A stretch of DNA of 64,000 nt from Legionella shakespearei DSM 23087 (GTDB taxonomy: Bacteria > Pseudomonadota > Gammaproteobacteria > Legionellales > Legionellaceae), in the NCBI RefSeq assembly GCF_000373765.1, contig NZ_KB892382.1:62001-126000 (forward strand), read 5' to 3'. The notes beneath the pieces are model-generated. The model had not been told where the DNA came from. It did no database searches and saw only the letters and a list, made by a program, of their open reading frames with translations. The first letter of the stretch is position 1, and each line of letters begins with the position of its first letter. Shown here piece by piece: positions 25,584-34,289 of this stretch. Position numbers and translations under genes: made by a program.

Positions 25584-27230
25584 ATGAAAAAAACAGGATC
25601 CCGAAGTGTTTCGTTTTCGCTGAACTTGCCTAAAACGGTTGATAATAAAGACGGTCCTGATTCAAGCCGCAGTCTTCCTGACGAGAAAAAATTTCTTAGC
25701 CCGCGTATGATGCTTTCCAAAAAACAGGGGAAGCTCATTACTGAACTCACCAGTTCAAACACCAGCAGCTCTCTTTCGGACAGTGACAACAGTGTCAATT
25801 GGCCGCTGACTTTACCAGTAGTCGCCTTTAAGTTAAAAATTAACGGTTTGATTTCTGATGGAGTTCTTTCTATTACCGTAGATAATCAATCATTGCCTGA
25901 TTATCTGCTCAGTCATTTATCTGAAGCTATTCCTGACTCTGTAATGTACAAAGATTTGGTTAAAAAATTTGTTGCGGTAATTCTGTATGTTGAACTTGAT
26001 TTGCCCCGGTTTCTTAAGCAAATAAAAGAAATGGTTTATGGGCATGGAGTTTTGAATGATATCTGTTCCAATTTACGAAGCACTCTGGATAAAAAATTTG
26101 AAGGTCGTTATTTGAAACTGAAAATCAGAGATAAGAATAATCCTGAACGGCATGGAGAAGCATTGAAAAAAATGCTTAGTGGCGAAGAACAGCAATACCA
26201 TGAAAAAAATAATATTGATCTGCAATTGCTACTCCTCAACGAGGAATATTTTGTTGAGCACGAACCGTTCCTCTTCTTTTTTGAGCAATCGTTTCATCGT
26301 TATCAACAGGCAACTGAACATGACAAGCTGATTTTAGTCGCAGATGAACTGCACCATTTGACTCGTCTCTTTTATATTTTTGCCAGTGTTAATGATTTTA
26401 CTCTTGGCGGCAAAAATAAATATGCTTTAACCTGGATCACTAATGTAAGTCGTCAGTTGGTTGGATATTTGCAATTATTCGTCCTCACCCAACCAACAGA
26501 ACAGTTCCTCCCTTCTTTATATTTCATCATGGATATTATTGATTTATTAAACCAGGAAAAGGATGGGGGTGATTATCATTTTGGCCTCTTGCTCTTTAGC
26601 GTGCTTCAGTCAGGCCCGGTTAATCGATTGCTACGTTATGAAGACATGCCGCGAGCTCAAAAAGAGCACTACAACCGCCTTGCCACCTTGTTTTCAGCTA
26701 TTGGAATGAATGCCAACTTAAAAGAACATTTGAGTAAACACCCGGAAGATTATGGCCCTGTCAGTTTTATTGATGCACTTTTTGCCGCAGCGGCAGAAAG
26801 TGCTGATCGCAATTTAATGGAAAAATGCGGTGACATTTTGGAGGCAATTATTTTAAAAAAGAAAAAACAAGCAGGTGTCGCCGTTACAATGCATACTGAT
26901 TTGATATCGTTTCTCAAAAGAATGCCGGAATTTTCACAAGACCTGGCTTATGAACTGTCTTATCAACAGCGTCCATCTGAATTAAGTGACATTGTAGCGG
27001 GACGAAGTGAGTTGCTTGGCGAATTTAATCGCTGGATTAATTTTATTCACACGCTGAGAGCCGGATTTAAAAACGGTATAGCGCATGCTGATCTGCTGAA
27101 TCTGTGCAAAGGGTGGGGACAGGAAAAATCAACCAGACAACTGTTTGTAAAACCCTTGTTTTTTAATCAGGAAATTCAAGAACCAACGCGTCAAACCAAA
27201 GAAAGATCTCCATCATTGCGAGACCAGTAA
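25584..27230 (+). CDS. Candidate Dot/Icm effector with RasGEF-like region
   Basis: 548 residues, no signal peptide. The first 75 residues are Ser/Lys/Asp-rich and probably flexible. Residues about 245-470 follow the order of CDC25/RasGEF domains: A-D-E-L-H-H-L-T-R-L-F-Y-I-F, then N-V-S-R-Q-L-V-G-Y-L-Q-L-F-V-L, then H-F-G-L-L-L-F-S-V-L-Q-S-G-P-V-N-R-L (compare the eukaryotic N-F-x-x-L-x-A-I-x-x-G-L-x-x-x-P-V-x-R-L), then N-A-N-L-K-E-H-L and P-V-S-F-I-D-A-L-F. This is pattern recognition, not an alignment. RasGEF-domain effectors are known in Legionella. The C-terminus is polar with several Glu/Ser (E-I-Q-E-P-T-R-Q-T-K-E-R-S), compatible with Dot/Icm export. AAGGA precedes the ATG. Confidence 0.6.
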   Translation: MKKTGSRSVSFSLNLPKTVDNKDGPDSSRSLPDEKKFLSPRMMLSKKQGKLITELTSSNTSSSLSDSDNSVNWPLTLPVVAFKLKINGLISDGVLSITVDNQSLPDYLLSHLSEAIPDSVMYKDLVKKFVAVILYVELDLPRFLKQIKEMVYGHGVLNDICSNLRSTLDKKFEGRYLKLKIRDKNNPERHGEALKKMLSGEEQQYHEKNNIDLQLLLLNEEYFVEHEPFLFFFEQSFHRYQQATEHDKLILVADELHHLTRLFYIFASVNDFTLGGKNKYALTWITNVSRQLVGYLQLFVLTQPTEQFLPSLYFIMDIIDLLNQEKDGGDYHFGLLLFSVLQSGPVNRLLRYEDMPRAQKEHYNRLATLFSAIGMNANLKEHLSKHPEDYGPVSFIDALFAAAAESADRNLMEKCGDILEAIILKKKKQAGVAVTMHTDLISFLKRMPEFSQDLAYELSYQQRPSELSDIVAGRSELLGEFNRWINFIHTLRAGFKNGIAHADLLNLCKGWGQEKSTRQLFVKPLFFNQEIQEPTRQTKERSPSLRDQ

Positions 27231-27332
27231 CAAGCATGGAACGAATGAGGCTTAAAGTCGTTTCAGGAAAGATTAAGTGATTGCTTCTTCATATTTTTTT
27301 TCGTATCATGCCCTCAAAAAGGACAGATTTTT

Positions 27333-28295
27333 ATGAAAATAAGTAATGCACTTGGTTTGGGGATTTTGGTGCTTTTTAGCCATGAATTAGCTTATGGACA
27401 CGTGTCAAGTCAGGATAAAATGGGTAATTCTGGTACTGTTCGAAATGCCAGCCTGTTGCCGAGCCTGTTTTATAGCTATACGGATTTTAGTTACGATTCA
27501 ACTGCGGGAACTAATTTTCAACGCTTTGACGGTCATGCGAATCTTTATGGCGTGAGCGCCAGCAGTTTTTTTGTCAGTAACAATGTTTTGGCTGCATTAG
27601 GGATATATCATGTAGACTCCGATGTGAGTTCGCAGACACAGTTAAATCCGAGCATCCATACCAGTCAAACTCAATCGGTTAAAAACAACACGCTGTTTGC
27701 TTCTGTCAGCAAATTTTTAAACACAGAATGGATGGCTAATTTCACCGGTGGTTATGGTCATAATCAGGTCAACTCCAGTCTTTTTGTCTTTCCCGGAACC
27801 CCTGAGCAAACATTAGGTTATGCAAGGAGTAATCTGGATAACTGGTTCGCTAATCTGAATGCGCTTTATACCAAAAAGCGTGGTTCACTTACATTTCAGG
27901 GAAGTTTAGGTTTCCTGTACAGTTATACTAATACCCCCGACTTTATTCATTACCGCTTTCCAACAGCCATTCAACCTATAGCCTCCGAGAACAGTAAATC
28001 AAGCTGGCTGATGGAAAACGCGCAACTTTCATATAATGTCACTGATAAAGTGGCGCCTTTTGTGGCAGCTGGGCTCATCCAGTCAGTTAACTCCTCAGTG
28101 GCTCAGCCTTTGATTACCACAATCAATGGCTCTTTGCCGCAATTGAATGCAATGAAAAATGGTTATCAGGCAGGAGGGGGCGTGAAATTCGTTACTAACA
28201 AATTGTCTTTAATTCTACAGTATCGATATTATAATTCGGGGCGTATTTATGAAAGTAATCAGACCTCGGCAGCTCTGACTTATTCTATGGACTAA
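27333..28295 (+). CDS. Outer-membrane beta-barrel protein (autotransporter-barrel-like)
   Basis: 320 residues with a signal peptide (cleavage near Y-G-H) and then alternating polar/aromatic strands throughout (S-L-F-Y-S-Y-T-D-F-S-Y, L-A-A-L-G-I-Y-H-V-D, W-M-A-N-F-T-G-G-Y-G, L-S-L-I-L-Q-Y-R-Y-Y-N-S-G). The last strand A-A-L-T-Y-S-M-D lacks a terminal Phe. It resembles a free-standing 12-14-strand barrel of the autotransporter/OmpA-like kind. There is no passenger domain. It opens a group of three exported-protein genes on one strand. AGGA lies before the ATG. Confidence 0.75.
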   Translation: MKISNALGLGILVLFSHELAYGHVSSQDKMGNSGTVRNASLLPSLFYSYTDFSYDSTAGTNFQRFDGHANLYGVSASSFFVSNNVLAALGIYHVDSDVSSQTQLNPSIHTSQTQSVKNNTLFASVSKFLNTEWMANFTGGYGHNQVNSSLFVFPGTPEQTLGYARSNLDNWFANLNALYTKKRGSLTFQGSLGFLYSYTNTPDFIHYRFPTAIQPIASENSKSSWLMENAQLSYNVTDKVAPFVAAGLIQSVNSSVAQPLITTINGSLPQLNAMKNGYQAGGGVKFVTNKLSLILQYRYYNSGRIYESNQTSAALTYSMD

Positions 28296-28329
28296 CGGAG
28301 CCTGGCTTCATAATAATGGATAAAATACT

Positions 28330-28740
28330 ATGAATAATCTTAATAAATACTTAATCATGACCTTTATTGCAGGTTGCTTTCTGTCAAATACACTGCTGGC
28401 TACAGGATCAAATAACAGCAATAAATATGCTCAGAGCAGACTGGCAACTGCTTTTAATTTATCGGAACCCGATCCAGAACCACCTAAAAAGAACGTGACT
28501 GTTGATGTAACCCAAGATCCGCACTTTCTTGAAAGAAGCACTATAACACTGTCTGAACCCGTATCGAAACCGGCTACAACCACTCCAAGCGTTAACATTA
28601 TCATACCCACTACAGGCATAGTCGTTGATTTTCAGACACAAACACAGAATCAAATGCTTGTTACTCAAAATACGAGCCTTGTCATTGTAAATTACGTACC
28701 TGTGATTACTGGTATCGCTATTAGTTGTATGGTGCCCTAA
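28330..28740 (+). CDS. Small exported protein of unknown function
   Basis: 136 residues with a signal peptide (residues 1-25, ending L-L-A-T-G). The mature part is rich in Pro, Thr and Val (D-P-E-P-P-K-K-N-V-T-V-D-V-T, then P-A-T-T-T-P-S-V-N) and lacks a recognisable domain. The end V-P-V-I-T-G-I-A-I-S is hydrophobic. It sits 34 bp after the barrel gene and 31 bp before another small exported protein. I do not recognise it. Confidence 0.65.
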   Translation: MNNLNKYLIMTFIAGCFLSNTLLATGSNNSNKYAQSRLATAFNLSEPDPEPPKKNVTVDVTQDPHFLERSTITLSEPVSKPATTTPSVNIIIPTTGIVVDFQTQTQNQMLVTQNTSLVIVNYVPVITGIAISCMVP

Positions 28741-28771
28741 CTAAGGTTAATAAAATATTAAGGATTAGCTC

Positions 28772-29260
28772 ATGAAAAAGATATTGTTATTCGTCGTGTG
28801 TTTTAACTGGATTTTTGCGGCATTTGCTGATAATGCTACTCTTACGGTAAGTCCTGGTAGCGGAAAAGCACATTGTTTTAATTTTGCATGTTCTGTCTTG
28901 TTGAAACCACTAAGCACAGAATATTCTGATTTTGCAGATGTGATCATTACTAATAAATCAGCTTTTGAAACTGCTTTAAATATAATTGTTACTCAAGCCC
29001 CACCTAACGGCATGGCCATAGGAGTCTTTCCTCCCCCTGTAGACAGTTTAATTTATGTTCAATACGACCCCAGTATGCCCGCACCTTCAGTTACCCCGTG
29101 TTATATTCTTCCTGCTAAACGTTTAAGTCCTGGAGCTTCCTGTTCGATTCGATTTTTTGCTGACGAAGAGGCGATTTCTGTGGGCCCCATGCGACTGACC
29201 ATTCAGGGGGCAAATACAGCACCTATAGACGTGACTTTTGAAGTGCAACAACAAGACTAA
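28772..29260 (+). CDS. Small exported Cys-containing protein, Ig-like beta fold possible
   Basis: 162 residues with a signal peptide cleaved near F-A-D. The mature part starts T-L-T-V-S-P-G-S-G and carries four Cys, in K-A-H-C, F-A-C-S, T-P-C-Y and A-S-C-S. The pattern (V-I-I-T-N-K-S-A... R-L-S-P-G-A-S-C-S-I-R-F-F-A) resembles beta-sandwich repeats of cell-surface proteins in Legionella and Coxiella. Function is unknown. AAGGA lies before the ATG; a strong terminator follows. Confidence 0.7.
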   Translation: MKKILLFVVCFNWIFAAFADNATLTVSPGSGKAHCFNFACSVLLKPLSTEYSDFADVIITNKSAFETALNIIVTQAPPNGMAIGVFPPPVDSLIYVQYDPSMPAPSVTPCYILPAKRLSPGASCSIRFFADEEAISVGPMRLTIQGANTAPIDVTFEVQQQD

Positions 29261-29269
29261 AAGCGAAAA

Positions 29270-29305
29270 AAGCCGTTATTTATCTTTAAATGACGGCTTA
29301 ATTTT
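29270..29305 (+). terminator. Rho-independent terminator after the exported-protein group
   Basis: AAGCCGTTATTT (29270-29281) pairs with AAATGACGGCTT (29288-29299) with one G-T wobble and a 6-nt loop, followed by AATTTT. It ends exactly where the lnt start codon begins (29306). Confidence 0.85.
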
Positions 29306-30916
29306 ATGAAAACTACAGTGTCATTTTCAAATCTCCTGGAACCCAAAGCCTGCTGTATTCTGCTTCTTCTTTCAGGCCTGATGCTTCCATTGGGATTCGC
29401 TCCCTTTCATATCACACCCTGTTTGTTTGTTAGTCTGGCTTTGTTTTATTGGATTTTGCTTGGTAGTAAGCAATCGTCATTTGGGCTGGGCTTTCTTTAC
29501 GGGCTTTGCTTTTTTGGGCTGTCAATGAACTGGCTCTATAGAGCTTTGCACACTTTATTTGAAACAGTAACCGTTGCTTTGTTTTTAACAATGCTTCTCA
29601 TTATGTACTTGTCGCTTTTTACCGCACTGGTTAGCTTATTTTTTAATCTTCTCAAAAAAAATCTGCATCAGATTTTATTGCCCATTCTGTTTGCGAGCTT
29701 ATGGACAGTGTCTGAAATGATCCGTTCCTGCTTTATGGGGGGATTTCCCTGGATGTTGCTGGGTTATGCGCAGGTAGATACTTTATTGGCTTTAACGATT
29801 CCTTACATCGGCATATATGGGGCTGGCTTTTTAGCCTGTATCATTTCAGCTTCAATAGCGCAATTGAATACTCTTACTCTGAAGTTCTGCTTTCTTATGT
29901 TGATATGTATTCCTGGAGTGATTTTGAATTCATCGGTACCTGAAGAGCTTGCTTTATCTGTAGCTGTAATTCAACCCAATCAATCAACTGAGAATAAATG
30001 GGATCAGGAGTCATTTGTTACCACATTAAAAAATATAGAAGCTAAAATTGATCAAAGCCTGGGGCGAGACTTAATTGTTCTTCCAGAAACCGCTATTTCT
30101 GTTGCGGTACAATATCTCCATCCTTATATAAAAAAATTGGAAGCTAAGGCGATAGCACATCACTCTGCTTTGCTGCTTGGAATACCTGTTGCTACAAAGA
30201 ATTCTAAAAATACCTCATATGCCAATGCACTTTATGCTGTTGGTAAAGCAACTGGGCAACATTTAAAACATCATCTGGTGTTATTTGGCGAATATATTCC
30301 CCAATATTTAACCCGGTTTACTCAGTGGTTTCCATTGTCTACGGCAGATTTTTTTCCAGGGGGAGTGCAGCAGAAATTAGTTCGGGCACACCAAATACCC
30401 TTTGTCAGTTTAATTTGTTTTGAATTAGCCTTTGAAGATATGATACGGTCACAATTGCCTGAAGGTCAGTGGATTGTTTCAATAAGTGACGATGCTTTGT
30501 TTGGCAAGACGATACAGCCGTACCAGCAATTACAAATCGCTCAAGCGCGCTCACTACAAACAGGACGTTATCAAATTGTTGCTAATAATAGTGGTTTGTC
30601 CTCTGTCATCACTCCTCATGGGCAGATTGTGAGTAGTTTGCCTCATGACACGGAAGGCGTCTTAAATGCCTCTATTGAGCCAATAAAGAGTAGTACCTTC
30701 TGGGTGACATGGGGAAATACTCCTGTTTATTGCATTTTGATAGTATTTTTTGCATGGGTTGTTTTCAGAACCCTCAATTCTAATGGTTACATTTCAAATT
30801 CAGGCAGTTTTTCAGTGGTTTCTGCATGGTCTTTTTTGGGGGGTGGTTTCAAAAACAGGAGTAAAGGTATTGTTGCTATCACTAACCACATCATAAAACG
30901 AAAATCCTGCAAGTAG
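29306..30916 (+). CDS. lnt: Apolipoprotein N-acyltransferase-like protein
   Basis: 536 residues: about six N-terminal membrane helices (residues 15-205) and a nitrilase-like periplasmic domain with the catalytic triad candidates Glu (V-L-P-E-T-A, near 260), Lys (H-L-K-H-H-L-V-L-F-G-E-Y) and Cys (L-I-C-F-E-L, near 372), then a last helix. Lnt adds the third acyl chain to lipoproteins, relevant to DotC and DotD, but Legionella also has a conventional lnt elsewhere, so this may be a paralogue. The start lies directly against a terminator with no good ribosome site; initiation may be further in. The last 43 codons overlap emrB in antiparallel and are probably an extension beyond the normal family end. 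Confidence 0.85.
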   Translation: MKTTVSFSNLLEPKACCILLLLSGLMLPLGFAPFHITPCLFVSLALFYWILLGSKQSSFGLGFLYGLCFFGLSMNWLYRALHTLFETVTVALFLTMLLIMYLSLFTALVSLFFNLLKKNLHQILLPILFASLWTVSEMIRSCFMGGFPWMLLGYAQVDTLLALTIPYIGIYGAGFLACIISASIAQLNTLTLKFCFLMLICIPGVILNSSVPEELALSVAVIQPNQSTENKWDQESFVTTLKNIEAKIDQSLGRDLIVLPETAISVAVQYLHPYIKKLEAKAIAHHSALLLGIPVATKNSKNTSYANALYAVGKATGQHLKHHLVLFGEYIPQYLTRFTQWFPLSTADFFPGGVQQKLVRAHQIPFVSLICFELAFEDMIRSQLPEGQWIVSISDDALFGKTIQPYQQLQIAQARSLQTGRYQIVANNSGLSSVITPHGQIVSSLPHDTEGVLNASIEPIKSSTFWVTWGNTPVYCILIVFFAWVVFRTLNSNGYISNSGSFSVVSAWSFLGGGFKNRSKGIVAITNHIIKRKSCK

Positions 30917-32346
30917 GCAAGAGTAGCTGCCTGGCGGGTTACTTCTGCATTAAGAGAAGCGAGACCCAGGAGAGAGTCGGTTTTCATCACACCCATTTCA
31001 TTCGCCTGTCTTAAACTCAAATTAAAGGGAGTAATAAAATTGGCAAAGGCTGCATGATTGGCTTGAAGGTTTTGTGCCAGTTTGGTCATGACTATTGAAA
31101 TGCCAATGCTGCTGCCTATGTTTCTCAACAAGCTGAACAGGGGCGGACCATCGTTGCGGTATTTGACCGGTAAGGTTGCAAAAGCCAGAGTGGATAAAGG
31201 TACAAAGATAAAGCCAAGGCCAAATCCCTGGAGTATGCCTGTAAACACAATGGTGGAATCGCTGATATTGGTATTGAATAAAGTCATGAGCCATAAAGAA
31301 TAACTGGTGAGTATTAAACCTGCAAAAATGAGATGGCGTGAATCTGCTTTACCCGATAGTTTTCCAACGATCATCATGGACAACATAGTTCCTACACCTC
31401 TAGGAGCCAATACCAGTCCCACATCAATGACCGGGTAATTCATCAGGCTTTGTAAAAAGGGTGGCAGTAAAGCCATGGTGGCCAGTAAAATAATGCCAAT
31501 CATAAAGATAAAAAGCAGGCTTACACTGAAATTGCGGTCTTTGAACATGCCAGGGTCAATAAATGGCTTTTTGTCAGTCAGAATGTGGACAATGAACAGA
31601 TAAAGGCACAGTACGGAAATAATTCCTTCAATGATAATTTCGTTACTGTTTAACCAATCCAGCGATTCACCGCGGTCTAGGCATAATTGCAAAGAGCCAA
31701 TGGCAATACTTAAGAATGCGAAGCCCATTAAATCAAAATGAGTTCCTTTTTCCAGTTTGTCTGGCGGTAAGAACGTATTTAACCCTAGCCAGGCAAGTAA
31801 GCCAAAAGGCAAATTAATATAAAATACCCAGCGCCAGTTGTAGTATTCAGTGAGCCATCCGCCAAGCGATGGTCCAAGAATGGGACCTACCATGATTCCC
31901 ATTCCCCAAATGGCCATAGCGGAACCATGTTTTTCAGGAGGATAAGAATCCAACAGTACGGATTGGGAAACAGGAACCAGACTGGCTCCAAAAACACCCT
32001 GCAGCAAACGGAATAAAACAATTTGCGGTAAACTTTGAGCGGCGCCACAAAGCATGGAGGCAATGGTAAATCCAACCACTGACCAGATGAACAGGCGTTT
32101 GCGGCCAAAACGATTACTTAAAAAACCGGTGAGCGGCATGAAAATGGCGGCAGCCACGATATAGGAAGTCAGTACCCAGGATATTTGTTCTTGAGTAGCC
32201 CCCATATCTCCTTGCATGTGTGGCAAGGCCACATTGGCTATAGTGGTGTCCAATGCCTGCATAATGGTTGCCAGCATCACGGACAGGGTGATGAAGACTG
32301 CCTGTGATGAGGGTTGTGTTTTGTATGTCTTAAAAACATTCGACAT
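30787..32346 (-). CDS. emrB: DHA2-family multidrug efflux transporter EmrB-like
   Basis: 519 residues with 14 predicted membrane helices of the MFS DHA2 family. Motifs: M-Q-A-L-D-T-T-I-A-N-V-A-L-P (motif D1), G-F-L-S-N-R-F-G-R-K-R-L-F (motif A) and G-P-I-L-G-P-S-L-G-G (motif C). It exports hydrophobic compounds with the EmrA adaptor encoded 10 bp upstream and presumably a TolC-type outer-membrane protein not in this window. Its 3' end overlaps the lnt tail by 130 bp. Confidence 0.95.
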   Translation of the reverse strand: MSNVFKTYKTQPSSQAVFITLSVMLATIMQALDTTIANVALPHMQGDMGATQEQISWVLTSYIVAAAIFMPLTGFLSNRFGRKRLFIWSVVGFTIASMLCGAAQSLPQIVLFRLLQGVFGASLVPVSQSVLLDSYPPEKHGSAMAIWGMGIMVGPILGPSLGGWLTEYYNWRWVFYINLPFGLLAWLGLNTFLPPDKLEKGTHFDLMGFAFLSIAIGSLQLCLDRGESLDWLNSNEIIIEGIISVLCLYLFIVHILTDKKPFIDPGMFKDRNFSVSLLFIFMIGIILLATMALLPPFLQSLMNYPVIDVGLVLAPRGVGTMLSMMIVGKLSGKADSRHLIFAGLILTSYSLWLMTLFNTNISDSTIVFTGILQGFGLGFIFVPLSTLAFATLPVKYRNDGPPLFSLLRNIGSSIGISIVMTKLAQNLQANHAAFANFITPFNLSLRQANEMGVMKTDSLLGLASLNAEVTRQAATLAYLQDFRFMMWLVIATIPLLLFLKPPPKKDHAETTEKLPEFEM

Positions 32347-32356
32347 TTAAATTCAC

Positions 32357-33430
32357 TCAGGTTGTTTTAGCTGTATTAGTGTCTTTTGTATCGATTTTTA
32401 CCCAGGAACTTAAGCCTGATCTGAGTTGCGGGCTGCCAGCTTCTGGTATCAGTTTTATCCGGACTGCTACTCTTTGGGCTATTTTCACCCAGTTCCCTGT
32501 CGCGTTCTGAGCTGGAATAATGGAAAACTCAGAGCCGGTGGCTGGACTTAAACTTTCCACCACGCCCTTCCATTTTTTACCGGGATAAAGGTCAATGGTA
32601 GCAATTACCTGTTGCCCTGGGCGTACATTAGTAAGCTCCTTTTCAGTAAAATTAGCTTCAACCCAGGGATGATCGTTAGTAACTAAAGTCATGGTGATGT
32701 TGCCGGCGCCAATAAATTGGCCAGGCTTTGGGGGAGCATTGATTGTCCCTGATATGGGAGCCCTGATTTCCGTATGAGCTAAATCGAGTTTGGCTTGATC
32801 CAGTTCTGCTTTAGCCATTAAGTAGCTGGGATGCTTTTCAACTGGTTCGTTTACGCTGCCCGCCAATGACTCAGCCAAACGTTTTAAATCATATTGTACG
32901 GTCGTAACTTGTTGTGCGGCAATTTCCGCACCTTCTTTTGCATCGTCAAGACTGGACATTGAAGTAAAATGTTTTGCAGCAAGATCGGTCTGACGTTGTT
33001 TGTTGCGTAGTGAAAAATTATATTTGGTTCGCGCCAAATCGATTTCTGCCTGCTTTTCACGATAGCTTGCCTTAAGGGCCAGAATATCAATGCGCACCTG
33101 GGATAATTTGGATTCGGCTTTGGCCAGAGCGACTTTAAATGGCTCCTGATCCAGACGATACAGGAGTTGACCCTTGGTAACATTTTGGTTTTCCCGCACC
33201 AAAGTTTCTTGAATGACACCAGAAACCTGCGAACTTATGGGGATTTTATCTGCTTTAACATAAGCATTTTCGGTCTCTACATAACGTCCACCCATTAAAT
33301 ACATCATGGTTATGACTAACAGGGCAAAAGCAGGGACACCAACCAAGAGCATCAAGCGTTTGGAACGTGGTTGCTCTTCGGGAGCAACGACTATGGGTGT
33401 TGTTGTAGACGCTTCTTGCAATTCATTCAT
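32357..33430 (-). CDS. emrA: HlyD/EmrA-family membrane-fusion adaptor
   Basis: 357 residues: cytoplasmic start, one membrane helix (about residues 28-46), beta-barrel and lipoyl halves (V-S-G-V-I-Q-E-T-L-V-R-E-N-Q-N-V and I-R-A-P-I-S-G-T-I) around a coiled-coil hairpin (residues 95-210). It bridges EmrB to the outer membrane. The operon order is emrA-emrB. No MarR/TetR regulator is adjacent, and the 5' region is shared with the divergent hydrolase gene (about 200 bp). Confidence 0.95.
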   Translation of the reverse strand: MNELQEASTTTPIVVAPEEQPRSKRLMLLVGVPAFALLVITMMYLMGGRYVETENAYVKADKIPISSQVSGVIQETLVRENQNVTKGQLLYRLDQEPFKVALAKAESKLSQVRIDILALKASYREKQAEIDLARTKYNFSLRNKQRQTDLAAKHFTSMSSLDDAKEGAEIAAQQVTTVQYDLKRLAESLAGSVNEPVEKHPSYLMAKAELDQAKLDLAHTEIRAPISGTINAPPKPGQFIGAGNITMTLVTNDHPWVEANFTEKELTNVRPGQQVIATIDLYPGKKWKGVVESLSPATGSEFSIIPAQNATGNWVKIAQRVAVRIKLIPEAGSPQLRSGLSSWVKIDTKDTNTAKTT

Positions 33431-33633
33431 TCTGTTGATCCTTTATCTGGCATTGGACTGTCTTTTTCCTGAGGTCAGGAAGTGAGTCTCTTCGAAATGA
33501 TTCCATCTTACTCCTCTTGGCCCCATGGAAGGAAGAGTCTTGTCATCAGATTATTTCTCTTTGTATCTCTGGCAGTTATATCTGCACTCAATCTGCGGTA
33601 TCATTGCCTAAACAGTATCGTAACGGGTTTTTT

Positions 33634-34287
33634 ATGCAATTCACTGATAAATTAAACAAGGCCGGCGAGCATCCTCTGTCTTTGCAAGGTTTGGCGGGCT
33701 CACTGGACGCTGTACTGACTGTACCGGAAACAATTCAGAGTGATCATGTTGCTTTTCTGGGGCACCCTCATTCCCTGCAGGGTGGCACGATGAGCAATAA
33801 AGTCGTGACTACCATGGCTCGTGTTTTTAAAGAGCTGGGTATTCCTTCATTGCGTTTCAATTTCAGAGGCGTGGGGCAATCTGCGGGTGTTTACGATGAC
33901 GGAATTGGTGAAAGTGAAGACATGCTGGCTTTGGTCAAGGCGTGGCAAAAAGAACGGTCTGAGATCAAACTGATCTTTGCAGGCTTTTCTTTTGGCTCTT
34001 ACGTTGCCTACCGAACCGCATCTCAATGTGGGCAGGGGGTGTTGATTACTATTGCCCCGCCAGTACATCATTACGATTATAAAGAATTTCAGCCCTCACC
34101 CAATCCATGGCTCATCGTTCAGGGCGATGCGGATGAAGTAGTACCGGCAGAGCTTGTACTTGATTTTGCCCAAGAGGCTAGTCCTGTGATCCCCGTGATT
34201 GAATTTGCTGATACAGGTCACTTTTTTCATGGCAAATTAATAGAGCTTAAAGAAAAACTGATCGCCTATGTTCGTACTCAGGTTTGA
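33634..34287 (+). CDS. Alpha/beta hydrolase (COG2945-like)
   Basis: 217 residues from the ATG at 33634: G-H-P-H-S-L-Q-G-G-T-M-S-N-K-V-V, F-N-F-R-G-V-G-Q-S-A-G, nucleophile G-F-S-F-G-S-Y-V, acid in Q-G-D-A-D-E-V-V, His in D-T-G-H-F-F-H-G. This is the small cytosolic hydrolase family COG2945. The frame remains open upstream to 33517 but those 39 codons do not resemble the family. It overlaps or abuts zapE, so the two are co-transcribed. Substrate unknown. Confidence 0.9.
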   Translation: MQFTDKLNKAGEHPLSLQGLAGSLDAVLTVPETIQSDHVAFLGHPHSLQGGTMSNKVVTTMARVFKELGIPSLRFNFRGVGQSAGVYDDGIGESEDMLALVKAWQKERSEIKLIFAGFSFGSYVAYRTASQCGQGVLITIAPPVHHYDYKEFQPSPNPWLIVQGDADEVVPAELVLDFAQEASPVIPVIEFADTGHFFHGKLIELKEKLIAYVRTQV

Positions 34288-34289
34288 GC

